Source: Acidobacteriota bacterium
GTDB lineage: Bacteria > Acidobacteriota > UBA6911
Direction: 5' to 3'
Assembly: GCA_016934555.1 (NCBI GenBank)
Contig: JAFGSS010000010.1
Span: 1 to 35,091, forward strand
DNA: 35,091 nt
Position 1 is the first letter of the stretch. Every line of letters begins with the position of its first letter. The notes under the pieces were generated by a model. It searched no databases, was not told the origin of the DNA, and saw nothing but the letters and a program-made list of their open reading frames with translations. Shown in pieces: positions 7,955 through 17,336 of the stretch. Both the position numbers and the translations under genes were made by a program.

Positions 7955-9280
7955 TCACTCCGCCGGCAGTTCCCGGCCGCGGGACGCCCCGAGGGCCCGG
8001 GCGAAATCTTCGCGGATGTCCTCGAAATCCTCGATCCCCACGGAGACCCGGATGTATTCGGGGGTGACGCCTGCCGCCCGCTGCTCCTCCTCGGTCAACT
8101 GGGAGTGGGTGGTGGACGCGGGATGGATGACCAGGGTGCGCGCGTCCCCGATGTTGGCGAGGTGGCTCGCCAGTCTGACGGCATCGATGAACCGGACGCC
8201 CGCTTCCCGGCCGCCGCGGATTCCGAACCCGACGATGGCCCCGGCGCCGTTCGGGAGCAGTTCGCCGGCCCGCTGGTGGTACGGGTGGCTCGCGAGTCCC
8301 GGGTAGTTCACCCACAAAACGTCGGGGTGGTTTTCAAGCCACCCGGCCAGGGCCGACGCGTTGGCGACATGCCGCTCGATCCGCACCTCGAGCGTTTCCA
8401 GCCCCAGCAGGAAGAGGAAGGCCGCAAACGGGCTCATGCAGGCGCCGGTATCGCGCAGCCAGTGCGTGCGCGCGTGCACGATGTAGGCCAGGTTGCCCAG
8501 CGGTTTCAATGCCTCGGTGAACACCATCCCGTGATAGGCCTCGTCGGGGGCGGTGAATTCGGGCCATTTTGCGGGGTTGTCCGTCCAGGGGAACCTGCCG
8601 CTGTCGATGACGGCGCCCCCGACATGCACGCCGTGGCCGCCCAGAAACTTGGTCGTGGAATAGACTACGATGTCCGCCCCGTGCTCGATGGGACGGAGCA
8701 GTACGGGCGTGAGCAGCGTGTTGTCGACGATGACGGGCAGGCCGTGGCGGTGCGCGATCGCGGAGACGGCCCGGAGATCGGGGATGTCGTTCTTCGGGTT
8801 CCCGATCGACTCGAGGTAGACCAAACGGGTGTTGTCGTCGATCAGCCCGGACATCCGCTCCGGTTCGTCCGGGTTGAAGAAACGAACCTCGACCCCCAGT
8901 TTCCTGAAGGTCTGGGAAAACAGGGTCCACGTCCCGCCGTAGAGGCTGGTGGAGGAGAGGAAATTCTGGCCCGAATGCGCAAGCGTGAGAACGGCCGCCG
9001 TGATGGCGGCCTGCCCGCTGCTGAAAGCGAGGGCTCCGATCCCCCCGTCGAGGGCCGTCAGTCTTTTCTCCAGGACCTCCGTGGTGGGATTGGTCAGCCG
9101 GGAGTAGATGTTCCCCTGCTCGCGCAGCGCGAACAGGTCGGCGGCGTGCTTGGTGCTTTTAAAGACATAACTGCTGGTTGCGTAGATGGGCACCGCGGAG
9201 GAGAGCGTTTCCGGATCCGGCCGCTGACCCGCATGCAACGCCAGGGTCCCCAGGCGATACCCCGTTTTCGTGTCATCCAT
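7955..9280 (-). CDS. metY: O-acetylhomoserine sulfhydrylase (PLP-dependent, Cys/Met metabolism family)
   Basis: A 441-residue fold-type I PLP enzyme that joins sulfide (or methanethiol) to O-acetylhomoserine, giving homocysteine (or methionine). The PLP lysine is in YSTTKFLGGHG; NIYSRLTNPTT near the N-terminus and VIVDNTLLTPVLLRP before the lysine are typical of the family. The length agrees with MetY rather than with the shorter cystathionine synthases. I chose the ATG at 9280 (MDDTKTGY), which has GGGACGGGGA just upstream, over the in-frame ATG at 9313. It is the first gene of the metY-metXW unit; the downstream gene supplies its substrate. Confidence 0.93.
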   Translation of the reverse strand: MDDTKTGYRLGTLALHAGQRPDPETLSSAVPIYATSSYVFKSTKHAADLFALREQGNIYSRLTNPTTEVLEKRLTALDGGIGALAFSSGQAAITAAVLTLAHSGQNFLSSTSLYGGTWTLFSQTFRKLGVEVRFFNPDEPERMSGLIDDNTRLVYLESIGNPKNDIPDLRAVSAIAHRHGLPVIVDNTLLTPVLLRPIEHGADIVVYSTTKFLGGHGVHVGGAVIDSGRFPWTDNPAKWPEFTAPDEAYHGMVFTEALKPLGNLAYIVHARTHWLRDTGACMSPFAAFLFLLGLETLEVRIERHVANASALAGWLENHPDVLWVNYPGLASHPYHQRAGELLPNGAGAIVGFGIRGGREAGVRFIDAVRLASHLANIGDARTLVIHPASTTHSQLTEEEQRAAGVTPEYIRVSVGIEDFEDIREDFARALGASRGRELPAE

Positions 9281-9312
9281 TTTTCCCCGTCCCTTCTCCC
9301 GTGAGGGTGTCA

Positions 9313-9345
9313 CATAAAACTTATGATCAACGGGAGATTTGTCAA
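9313..9345 (-). promoter_or_regulatory. Candidate metY promoter with overlapping inverted repeat
   Basis: Reading on the minus strand, a perfect TTGACA -35 (9345-9340) is followed by an AT-rich stretch but no good -10 at ideal spacing. The inverted repeat CATAA-aac-TTATG (9313-9325) sits where a -10 region or an operator would lie. It could bind a repressor of sulfur genes. The assignment is tentative. Confidence 0.35.
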
Positions 9346-9369
9346 GATGGATCCCTCCCGCGCGGGGCC

Positions 9370-9388
9370 CGGCCGCAGGTGCCGGCCG
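9370..9388 (-). terminator. Weak hairpin after thiI
   Basis: The hexamer CGGCCG occurs twice (9370-9375 and 9383-9388), giving a 6-bp GC stem with a 7-base loop just past the thiI stop. There is no T-run. It may help end thiI transcription before the metY promoter. Weak evidence. Confidence 0.25.
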
Positions 9389-9397
9389 TCCCCCCGG

Positions 9398-10597
9398 TCA
9401 GTCGTCCGGAGGGCCCGGGTCCGGGCCGCGGGCGAAGTCCGCGGAGATGGTCTCGCGCGCCGCCCCGGCCATGGCGTTTTCCACCAGGTGCGCCACATCC
9501 AGCCCGCTCTCGGCGCGCTCGGCCTTTTCGGGGTCGGCCGCGGTTTCCGGGTGGCGCGGGATGAAGAGGGAACAGCAGTCCTGGTCGGCCTGGATGCTGG
9601 TCTCGTAGGTCCCGATGGCCCTGGCGATGCGGATGATGCCCTCCTTGTCGTCCCCGATGAGGGGGCGGAAAATCGGCATCGTCGCGGCGGCGGAGATGGT
9701 CCGGATATTGTCGAGCGTCTGGCTCGCCACCTGTCCCAGGCTGTCTCCCGTGACCAGGGCGGCCGTTTTTTCGTTTCGCGCGACCGCTTCGGCGATCCGG
9801 ACCATGAAGCGCCGGTAGAGGACGACGCGCAGCGCGGGCGGGGCGTAGGCTACGATCTCGCGCTGCACCTCGGCGAAGGGGACCATCCAGAGGGTGGATT
9901 CCAGCTGGAAACGGGAGAGGATCCCGAGAAGGCGCCGGACCTTCTCCTGCGATTCCACCGTCGTGTGGGGATAGCTGTGAAAGTGAACGTGGTGCACCCG
10001 GCAGCCGCGCCGCATCATGCGCCAGGCGGCCACGGGGGAGTCGATCCCGCCCGAGAGCAGGCACAGCACCTTCCCCCCCGAACCCGAAGGGAGCCCCCCG
10101 GCCCCCTGAATGCGGGAGAGGTAGAGAAACGCCCGGCCCTTGACGATTTCGAGCCCGAACACCGCCTCGGCCCCCTCCATCCGGACCTCCGCCCCGGTGC
10201 GCTCCTGCACGAAGGCGCCCAGGCGCCGGTTCAGCTGCTGGGAATCGAGCGGGAACTCCTTCGTCCCGCGCCGGCAGTCCATCTTGAAGGAGTGGAACCG
10301 GGTGGAGGAAACCAGCAGGGCCAGTTCCGCTTCGATGTCCTCGAGCTCCGCCGGCACCTCGCGGGCGACGATGAAATTGGCGACGCCGAACACCTTCTCG
10401 AGCCGGCGCGTGATTTCCCCTGTAGGCGAGTCCGCCGTAAGCTCGACCAGCAGGCGGCCGGCGAAGCGCCGGATCGATGCCGTCTCCAGCCCCCCGAGGA
10501 GGCGCGCCACGTGGCGCTCGAGGCAGGTCTCGAACCAGCCGCGGTTGTTCCCCTTGAGGTTGATTTCGTGGTAATGGATCAGGATTGTGCGTTTCAC
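9398..10597 (-). CDS. thiI: tRNA 4-thiouridine synthase ThiI (no rhodanese domain)
   Basis: A 399-residue protein. The N-terminal ferredoxin-like/THUMP part (about 1-165; HYHEINLKGNNR, then GLEIVKGRAFLYLS) binds tRNA. The PP-loop SGGIDS at about 182-187 activates U8 of tRNA with ATP. The usual Escherichia-type rhodanese extension is absent; the protein ends soon after DCCSLFIPRHP, as in the short ThiI type, so sulfur must come from another donor protein. Thiazole synthesis is therefore less likely than tRNA thiolation. The start is taken as GTG at 10597 because homology begins there (VKRTILIHYHE). The frame stays open to 10666, but that would overlap the divergent gene. No ribosome-binding site is visible before the GTG; a TAAGAT box lies 7 bases upstream. 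Confidence 0.92.
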   Translation of the reverse strand: MKRTILIHYHEINLKGNNRGWFETCLERHVARLLGGLETASIRRFAGRLLVELTADSPTGEITRRLEKVFGVANFIVAREVPAELEDIEAELALLVSSTRFHSFKMDCRRGTKEFPLDSQQLNRRLGAFVQERTGAEVRMEGAEAVFGLEIVKGRAFLYLSRIQGAGGLPSGSGGKVLCLLSGGIDSPVAAWRMMRRGCRVHHVHFHSYPHTTVESQEKVRRLLGILSRFQLESTLWMVPFAEVQREIVAYAPPALRVVLYRRFMVRIAEAVARNEKTAALVTGDSLGQVASQTLDNIRTISAAATMPIFRPLIGDDKEGIIRIARAIGTYETSIQADQDCCSLFIPRHPETAADPEKAERAESGLDVAHLVENAMAGAARETISADFARGPDPGPPDD

Positions 10598-10604
10598 GGC
10601 CGTA

Positions 10605-10610
10605 ATCTTA
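10605..10610 (-). promoter_or_regulatory. Candidate -10 box of thiI, possibly leaderless
   Basis: TAAGAT on the minus strand ends 7 bases before the GTG at 10597 and no Shine-Dalgarno sequence is present, so transcription could begin at or next to the start codon. No clear -35. Confidence 0.35.
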
Positions 10611-10626
10611 TCGTATCGCCGGAAAT

Positions 10627-10658
10627 TTGCCGCATGAAAAGAAGGGGCGTTATACAAT
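10627..10658 (+). promoter_or_regulatory. Candidate promoter of the DUF362 gene, possibly leaderless
   Basis: TTGCCG (10627-10632) lies 18 bases before TATACA (10651-10656), and the overlapping TACAAT ends at 10658, six bases before the ATG at 10665. No ribosome-binding site is present, so the mRNA would start at or very near the ATG. Confidence 0.5.
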
Positions 10659-10664
10659 GGCCCC

Positions 10665-11684
10665 ATGCGGCTGACGCGCAGGGAATTTCATCGACTGACG
10701 CTCCTGGCGGGGCTGTCGACCCTCGGCGGCGACGGCCGGGGGGGGGGGCGTGCGGGACGGGGCGCGGAAGGCTCCGCCGTGGCCCTGGTGAAGACCGGGG
10801 ACCGCAACTATGGCGTTCACCGGGCGGTGGAGTTGCTGGGAGGGACCGACTTCGGGGGGCGCGGCGTCTACCTCAAGGCGAGTTATAACAGCGCCGATCC
10901 TTTCCCGGCCTCCACCCACCCTGACGCCCTGCGGGCGCTGGTCGGGATGCTCCTCCGTTACGGCGCCGGCAGGGTGGTTCTGGCGGAAAGAAGCGGGATG
11001 GGGCGGACCCGGGGGGTGATGGGGGACCTGGGCGCCCTCGAGCTGATCCGGGAACTGGGGCTCGGGTTCCTCCCCCTGGAGGAACCCGGGGTCGCCGCCT
11101 GGCGCCGCGTCGACCTGCCCGGGTCCCACTGGAGCCGCGGGGTGGAGGTTCCCGCCTTTCTGGACGATGACGGGTGCGTGGTCCAGCTCTGCAACCTGAA
11201 GACCCACCGTTTCGGCGGGGGCTACAGCGCCAGCCTGAAGAACTCCATCGGGCTGCTGGCCAAATACGATTCGGAGGACGGGCACAATTACATGGTGGAG
11301 CTCCATTCCTCCGACCACCAGGATCTCATGATCGCCGAGGCGAACCTGGCCTACACCCCCCGGCTGCTGGTCATGGATGCCTCTTCGGTCTTTGTCTCCG
11401 GGGGGCCGGAGGCGGGGGAAGAGGCGCATCCCGGCGTCATCGTGGCGTCCACGGACAGGGTGGCGCTCGACGCCGTCGGCCTGGCGATCCTCGAGCGCTC
11501 CGGCGCCGCGGTCGTGAAGGGGAAAGAGGGTGTTTTCGACCAGGGCCAGGTCTCCCGGGCGGCCGAACTCGGCCTGGGGGCCCGCTCGGCCGGTGAGATT
11601 CGGCTCGTGACCGGCGACACCCGCAGCGCGGCCTACGCCTCCCGGCTGGAATACATCCTCCTCCATTCGGCCGCATCGACCTGA
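10665..11684 (+). CDS. Tat-exported DUF362 domain protein
   Basis: A 339-residue protein of the DUF362 family, whose biochemical function is not established. The N-terminus has a twin-arginine-like signal (TRREFHRL followed by LTLLAGLSTLGG), so it is probably exported folded. The DUF362 core is recognised from VALVKTGDRNYGV, VYLKASYNSADP, CNLKTHRFGGGYSASLKNSIGLLAK and the late VALDAVGLAILE segment. Many family members carry an extra 4Fe-4S ferredoxin part; no CxxC clusters are present here. An 11-G run (10738-10748) sits just after the signal hydrophobic region. It diverges from thiI with only 67 bases between starts. Cofactor and substrate are unknown. Confidence 0.8.
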   Translation: MRLTRREFHRLTLLAGLSTLGGDGRGGGRAGRGAEGSAVALVKTGDRNYGVHRAVELLGGTDFGGRGVYLKASYNSADPFPASTHPDALRALVGMLLRYGAGRVVLAERSGMGRTRGVMGDLGALELIRELGLGFLPLEEPGVAAWRRVDLPGSHWSRGVEVPAFLDDDGCVVQLCNLKTHRFGGGYSASLKNSIGLLAKYDSEDGHNYMVELHSSDHQDLMIAEANLAYTPRLLVMDASSVFVSGGPEAGEEAHPGVIVASTDRVALDAVGLAILERSGAAVVKGKEGVFDQGQVSRAAELGLGARSAGEIRLVTGDTRSAAYASRLEYILLHSAAST

Positions 11685-11896
11685 TCCGAGATTTTTTGAA
11701 ACCTCTGCCCCCTTTCCGCATCTGATTCGTACGGATCCGTTCGTGCCTCCGGTCCACCCGGTCATGCGGCGGTAGATTAATAATTTCCTTCTGTAACTTC
11801 CTGCCGATTTCGGGCGTAACGGTATTAGGGACGTTTGCGGCATCGACTGCCAGCGACTCAGGTAGCGCGCGTGTTTAATGTTGCCTTGGAGGGAGA

Positions 11897-12292
11897 ATGA
11901 AACGAGATTTAGAGTCCATTATCCTCACCCGACAGGAACTGCAAATCATGAAAGTGGTCTGGAGACTGGGAACCGCGACGGTGAAGCAGGTGCGCAAGGA
12001 GATCTGCGCGGAGAAGCCCACGGCCTATACCACCATTCTCACCCTGATGGGGATTCTCGAGGAGAAGGGGGTTCTGGCCCATTCGCGCGCCGGGCGGGCC
12101 TATGTCTATCGGCCCCTGCTGTCGCGCTGGCAGGCGACGCACAACCAGCTCGAGGATGTCCTCGCGCGCTTCTTCGACGGCGATGCCGAAAAGCTGGTCG
12201 AATACGTTCTGGAAAACGAGGTCAAAGGCCCCGAACAGATGAGAAACATCCGTTGCCTCATGGATTCGGGGATAGAGAACCAGGTCGCCTGA
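11897..12292 (+). CDS. BlaI/MecI/CopY-family transcriptional repressor
   Basis: A 131-residue winged-helix protein of the penicillinase repressor family. LTRQELQIMKVVWRLGTATVKQVRKE and AYTTILTLMGILEEKGVL are the typical winged-helix segments at about 10-65; the C-terminal third (HNQLEDVLARFFDGDAEKLVEYVLEN) is the dimerisation part that sensor proteases cleave in beta-lactam systems. A GGAGGGAG ribosome-binding site precedes the ATG. No BlaR1/MecR1 sensor protease or beta-lactamase gene is nearby, so the target and signal are unknown; in Acidobacteria such repressors often occur alone. The 212 bases upstream (11685-11896) are non-coding and presumably hold its promoter; I see no convincing TACA-TGTA operator there. 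Confidence 0.88.
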   Translation: MKRDLESIILTRQELQIMKVVWRLGTATVKQVRKEICAEKPTAYTTILTLMGILEEKGVLAHSRAGRAYVYRPLLSRWQATHNQLEDVLARFFDGDAEKLVEYVLENEVKGPEQMRNIRCLMDSGIENQVA

Positions 12293-12326
12293 GCCCTGAT
12301 TGCGCTCGTCGGCCGGATCCCGCCCG

Positions 12327-13295
12327 TCAGTTGGAGGGGGCGTAGTATCCCTTGCGGTAGTTCAATTTCAGGTTTCCCTCCGCGACCTTGATTTCGATCT
12401 TTCGATAGCTCCCGTCACGGCGCGGGTTGGACGAGATATACCCCAGGTTGTATTGGCTGCGCAGTTCCTGGTTGATCTGGCGGAAGGCCTCGTCGAGTTC
12501 TTCCACCTGGACCGGGAAGAATACCTTCCCCCCCGTTTCCTGGGCCAGCTGTCTCAGGATCCGGTCCCCCTCTTCGGTGTCATCCCCCGTTCCGAACAAC
12601 CCTCCCTTGCTGATGCTGATGGGGAAAATGGTCGATTCCGCGCGCAGCGCCATCTCCAGCGCGTGGCGCATGTCGGTCCGGCTGGAGAAATCCTCCCCGT
12701 CGGATACGATGATGATGGCCTTGCGCCCGGTCTCCCGGATCAGCTTCTCGTCGCACGTCATGGCGATGGCGTCGTAGAGCGCCGTTCCCCCGGCCGCCTG
12801 CAGCTTGCGGATCTGCCGGGCCATCTTGTTCGGATCGTTGGTAAAATCCTGGAGCAGCGTCACCGAGGAGTCGAATTCCACCAGCATGGCGCGGTCGCGG
12901 TCGCGCAGCACGGTCTGGAAAAAACTGGTGGCCGTGTCCTGGATGAACTGGAGCTTGGGGCTGACGCTGTCGCTGGTGTCGACCAGCATCGCCAGGGTCA
13001 GCGGCATGTCCGTTTCCCGGGCGAAATTGATGATTTCCTGCGGCTGGCCGTCTTCGTAAAGGGTGAAATCCTCGCGCGCCAGGTTGGTCACGAAGAAATT
13101 GGTCTTCCGGTCGAGGACCGAACAGAGGACGTTGACCAGATCGACGCTGACACGGTATGTCTGGTCCGAGATCCCGGAGGGGAGCGGGGTCTGGGCCCCG
13201 AGCGGAGGCACCATGCTCCCTTTGCGCGGGAGGCCCACCGTCAGCAGGCACCCCAGAATGAAAAGGACCGACAACCCGGTAAATCTTAAAAGCAT
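12327..13295 (-). CDS. Secreted VWFA-related domain protein (acidobacterial type)
   Basis: A 322-residue protein with an N-terminal signal or anchor (LSVLFILGCLLTVGL) followed by the short beta domain YRVSVDLVNVLCSVLD...FTLYEDGQPQEI and a von Willebrand A domain. The metal-site residues are D106, S108 and S110 (VDTSDS) with a later SDGED. The combination of the beta segment and VWA with a C-terminal YRKGYYAP is characteristic of the VWFA-related family (TIGR03436-like) that is expanded in Acidobacteriota, and it is the main taxonomic marker here. It probably binds a protein or surface ligand outside the cytoplasm; its partner is unknown. An AAGGA ribosome-binding site and an excellent sigma-70 promoter lie upstream. 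It is convergent with the BlaI-like gene, 34 bases apart. Confidence 0.9.
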   Translation of the reverse strand: MLLRFTGLSVLFILGCLLTVGLPRKGSMVPPLGAQTPLPSGISDQTYRVSVDLVNVLCSVLDRKTNFFVTNLAREDFTLYEDGQPQEIINFARETDMPLTLAMLVDTSDSVSPKLQFIQDTATSFFQTVLRDRDRAMLVEFDSSVTLLQDFTNDPNKMARQIRKLQAAGGTALYDAIAMTCDEKLIRETGRKAIIIVSDGEDFSSRTDMRHALEMALRAESTIFPISISKGGLFGTGDDTEEGDRILRQLAQETGGKVFFPVQVEELDEAFRQINQELRSQYNLGYISSNPRRDGSYRKIEIKVAEGNLKLNYRKGYYAPSN

Positions 13296-13340
13296 CTTGT
13301 TTTCCTTAATTTAGAGGGATCCGGTTGGGAACCCCCAGTG

Positions 13341-13369
13341 ATTATAGGAAGGCACCGGGGGCGAGTCAA
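13341..13369 (-). promoter_or_regulatory. Strong sigma-70 promoter of the VWFA gene
   Basis: On the minus strand TTGACT (13369-13364), a 17-base spacer and a perfect TATAAT (13346-13341). The -35 overlaps the rluD stop codon, so the VWFA gene has its own promoter inside the end of rluD. The predicted 5' untranslated region is about 40 bases. Confidence 0.8.
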
Positions 13370-14346
13370 GCGCTCTCGCTCCCGCTTCTGCCGGGGCGGC
13401 GCGCCGCCCGGACCAGGGACAGGAACCGCTTGAGTTCTCCGGGCAGCGGGGCTTCGAACGAAAGGGGGGCGCCGGAGCGGGGGTGGGCGAACTCGAGCCG
13501 GCCGGAATGCAGGAAGGGGCGCCCGAGCCCGGAGGCCGCCGGCACGATCGCGGGCGGCAGGTTCGCGGCCCGGTTGCCCCCGTAAACCGCGTCCCCGACC
13601 ACGGGGTGTCCGCTCTCGGCGAGATGGACGCGGATCTGGTGCGTGCGGCCGGTCTCGATCCGCACGTCGAGCAGGGCCGCAAACCCGAAATCCTCCCGGA
13701 CCTCGTAGTGGGTGACGGCCGGGCGCTTGTGCCGGGCCCGGGACGACATGCGCTTCCGGTTCCGGGGATCCCTCCCGATGGCCGATTCGATGGTGGCGCT
13801 GCCGGGGCGGGGTGAACCGTGTACCAGCGCGACATAGCACTTGCGAATCTCCCGGTTCTTGAACTGGTCCGACAGGCGGCGGTGGGCGCGAGGGTTCTTT
13901 GCCGCCAGCATGACGCCGCTCGTCAGCTTGTCCAGCCGGTGGACGATGCCGGGCCTTTCCGGGTCTCCGGCCTGGAGGGTCCCCAGATGGTGGAGCAGCG
14001 CGTTGACGAGGGTGCCCGAGCGCACCCCGGCTCCGGAGTGGCAGACGAGGCCCGCCGGCTTGTTGAGGACAACCAGATCGGCGTCCTCGAACAGGATGTC
14101 GAGGGGGATTGCTTCCGGAAACGGCTCCGCCTGTGCCGGGAGCGGAATCTCCAGCTCCACCCGCTCCCCTGCCCGCAGCCGGTGCCCGGTCTTGACGGTG
14201 GCTCCGTCCACCGTCGCACACCCCCGGCGGATCCAGCCCTGGATCTGCGATCGGCTCCGGTCGGGCATCCGGTCGGCCAGAAAGCGGTCCAGCCGCGCAC
14301 CGGCGGAATCCGCGTCGGCTGTCCAGGATGCGGCCGGCGGGCTCAA
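13366..14346 (-). CDS. rluD: RluD-family 23S rRNA pseudouridine synthase
   Basis: A 326-residue RluA/RluD-type enzyme that isomerises uridine in large-subunit rRNA. The N-terminal S4 RNA-binding domain is at about 16-75 (ARLDRFLADRMPDRSRSQIQ). The catalytic Asp is D139 in PGIVHRLDKLTSG, followed by RKCYVALVHG and RIETGRTHQIRVHL, all family hallmarks. The frame is open well upstream, but that region is the lgt gene in another frame. The likely start is the TTG at 14346 inside TTGA, overlapping the lgt stop, which gives a normal length and coupled translation. Which uridines it modifies (RluD or RluC type) is not decided by sequence alone. Confidence 0.9.
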   Translation of the reverse strand: MSPPAASWTADADSAGARLDRFLADRMPDRSRSQIQGWIRRGCATVDGATVKTGHRLRAGERVELEIPLPAQAEPFPEAIPLDILFEDADLVVLNKPAGLVCHSGAGVRSGTLVNALLHHLGTLQAGDPERPGIVHRLDKLTSGVMLAAKNPRAHRRLSDQFKNREIRKCYVALVHGSPRPGSATIESAIGRDPRNRKRMSSRARHKRPAVTHYEVREDFGFAALLDVRIETGRTHQIRVHLAESGHPVVGDAVYGGNRAANLPPAIVPAASGLGRPFLHSGRLEFAHPRSGAPLSFEAPLPGELKRFLSLVRAARRPGRSGSESA

Positions 14347-15134
14347 TTTTCCGGCGCCGGCGCGCGCAGGATGAAACCGTAATAGACGACGGCCGCTCCC
14401 AGGAGCGTAAGGAGGGCGATGAACTGCGAAGTGGACAGCAGTCCGTAAAAAAGGAACCCCCGTTCGTCGCCCCGGAAAAATTCGATCACGAAGCGCAGCA
14501 GCGCATACAGGCAGAGGTACTCCAGGAGGATCTGCCCGGGGCGGTGCTTTTTGCCGAGGCGCCAGGACAGGAGGAAAAACAGGCACAGCGCCCCGGCCGA
14601 TTCGTAGAGCTGGGTGGGGTGGATCGCGATGTTGAGGGGGACGCCCACATTGTCGGAGGCGTAGGTGTCCGTAAAGGTGACGCCCCACGGCATGTCGGTG
14701 GGGCGGCCGTAGCAGCAGCCGGCCGAAAAGCACCCCAGGCGCCCGATGGCCTGGCCCAGGGCGATTCCGGGGGCCGCCGCATCGGCCACCTTCCACGCCG
14801 GCAACCGCTTTTTTCGCAGGTACCAGGCGGCGGATACGAGCGCCAGCAGCAGGCCCCCGTAGTAGACGCCCGCCGAACGAAGCGTCGACAGGGAAAAGAT
14901 TTCGCGCGGGTTGCGGCTGTAGTAGCCGTAATCGGCCAGCAGGAGCAGGATCTTCGAACCCACCAGCGCGGCAAAGATGACCACAAGACCCATGTTCCAG
15001 ATGGCGTCCGGATGGACCCCCTCCCTGCGGGCGTTGCGGCTGGTGATCCAGATTCCCGCGATGAAGGCGGCGGCCAGCAGCAGGCCGTAGGTGTGGATGG
15101 TCAAGGGCCCGATTTCCAGGATCTTGGGATGCAT
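14343..15134 (-). CDS. lgt: Prolipoprotein diacylglyceryl transferase
   Basis: A 263-residue polytopic inner-membrane enzyme that attaches diacylglycerol from phosphatidylglycerol to the lipobox Cys of prolipoproteins. About seven hydrophobic segments are visible. The Lgt signature is GRLGCFSAGCCYG at about 131-143, with AGVYYGGLL before it and HPTQLYES after it, which contain the conserved catalytic-region residues. The gene starts four bases after the EF-G-like gene stops and overlaps rluD by four bases, so the three may form one transcript. Confidence 0.95.
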   Translation of the reverse strand: MHPKILEIGPLTIHTYGLLLAAAFIAGIWITSRNARREGVHPDAIWNMGLVVIFAALVGSKILLLLADYGYYSRNPREIFSLSTLRSAGVYYGGLLLALVSAAWYLRKKRLPAWKVADAAAPGIALGQAIGRLGCFSAGCCYGRPTDMPWGVTFTDTYASDNVGVPLNIAIHPTQLYESAGALCLFFLLSWRLGKKHRPGQILLEYLCLYALLRFVIEFFRGDERGFLFYGLLSTSQFIALLTLLGAAVVYYGFILRAPAPEN

Positions 15135-15138
15135 GCGC

Positions 15139-17228
<2,090 letters not shown>

Positions 17229-17232
<4 letters not shown>

Positions 17233-17261
17233 AAAGCTCTCCTTTCGGGAGGAATAAACAT
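17229..17261 (-). CDS. Possible 10-residue leader peptide before the EF-G-like gene
   Basis: ATG at 17261 opens a 10-codon ORF, MFIPPERRAL, whose TGA overlaps the EF-G-like ATG (ATGA). It contains Pro-Pro-Glu, a type of sequence that slows ribosomes. No Shine-Dalgarno site precedes it, but a candidate -10 lies 11 bases upstream, so the mRNA would begin only a few bases before this ATG. It may couple translation of the main gene or be fortuitous. Confidence 0.25.
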
Positions 17262-17272
17262 AAAAGGAGGCC

Positions 17273-17302
17273 ATACTACCACACGCCCCTGTCCAGCCGC
17301 AA
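17273..17302 (-). promoter_or_regulatory. Candidate promoter of the EF-G-like gene
   Basis: On the minus strand TTGCGG (17302-17297), an 18-base spacer and TAGTAT (17278-17273). Downstream the ribosome-binding site GGAG (17242-17239) can pair with CTCC (17251-17248), a small hairpin that could hide it. Confidence 0.45.
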
Positions 17303-17336
17303 TTGAGGAGTGTGGGCCTTGTCGGGGGACAGGTTC

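Noticed and set aside
6131-9304. Plus-strand frame of 1057 codons opposite metY and metXW
   Set aside because: Codon bias of a very GC-rich genome keeps the opposite strand open; the minus-strand genes have all catalytic motifs.
10650-11843. Minus-strand frame of 397 codons opposite the DUF362 gene
   Set aside because: No recognisable domain and skewed composition; the plus-strand DUF362 protein explains the region.
11897-12292. A beta-lactam resistance operon around the BlaI-like repressor
   Set aside because: There is no BlaR1/MecR1 protease or beta-lactamase in the flanking sequence.
14347-14796. N-terminal extension of rluD into lgt (476-codon frame)
   Set aside because: The extra residues are lgt read in another frame; the TTG at 14346 gives the normal RluD length.
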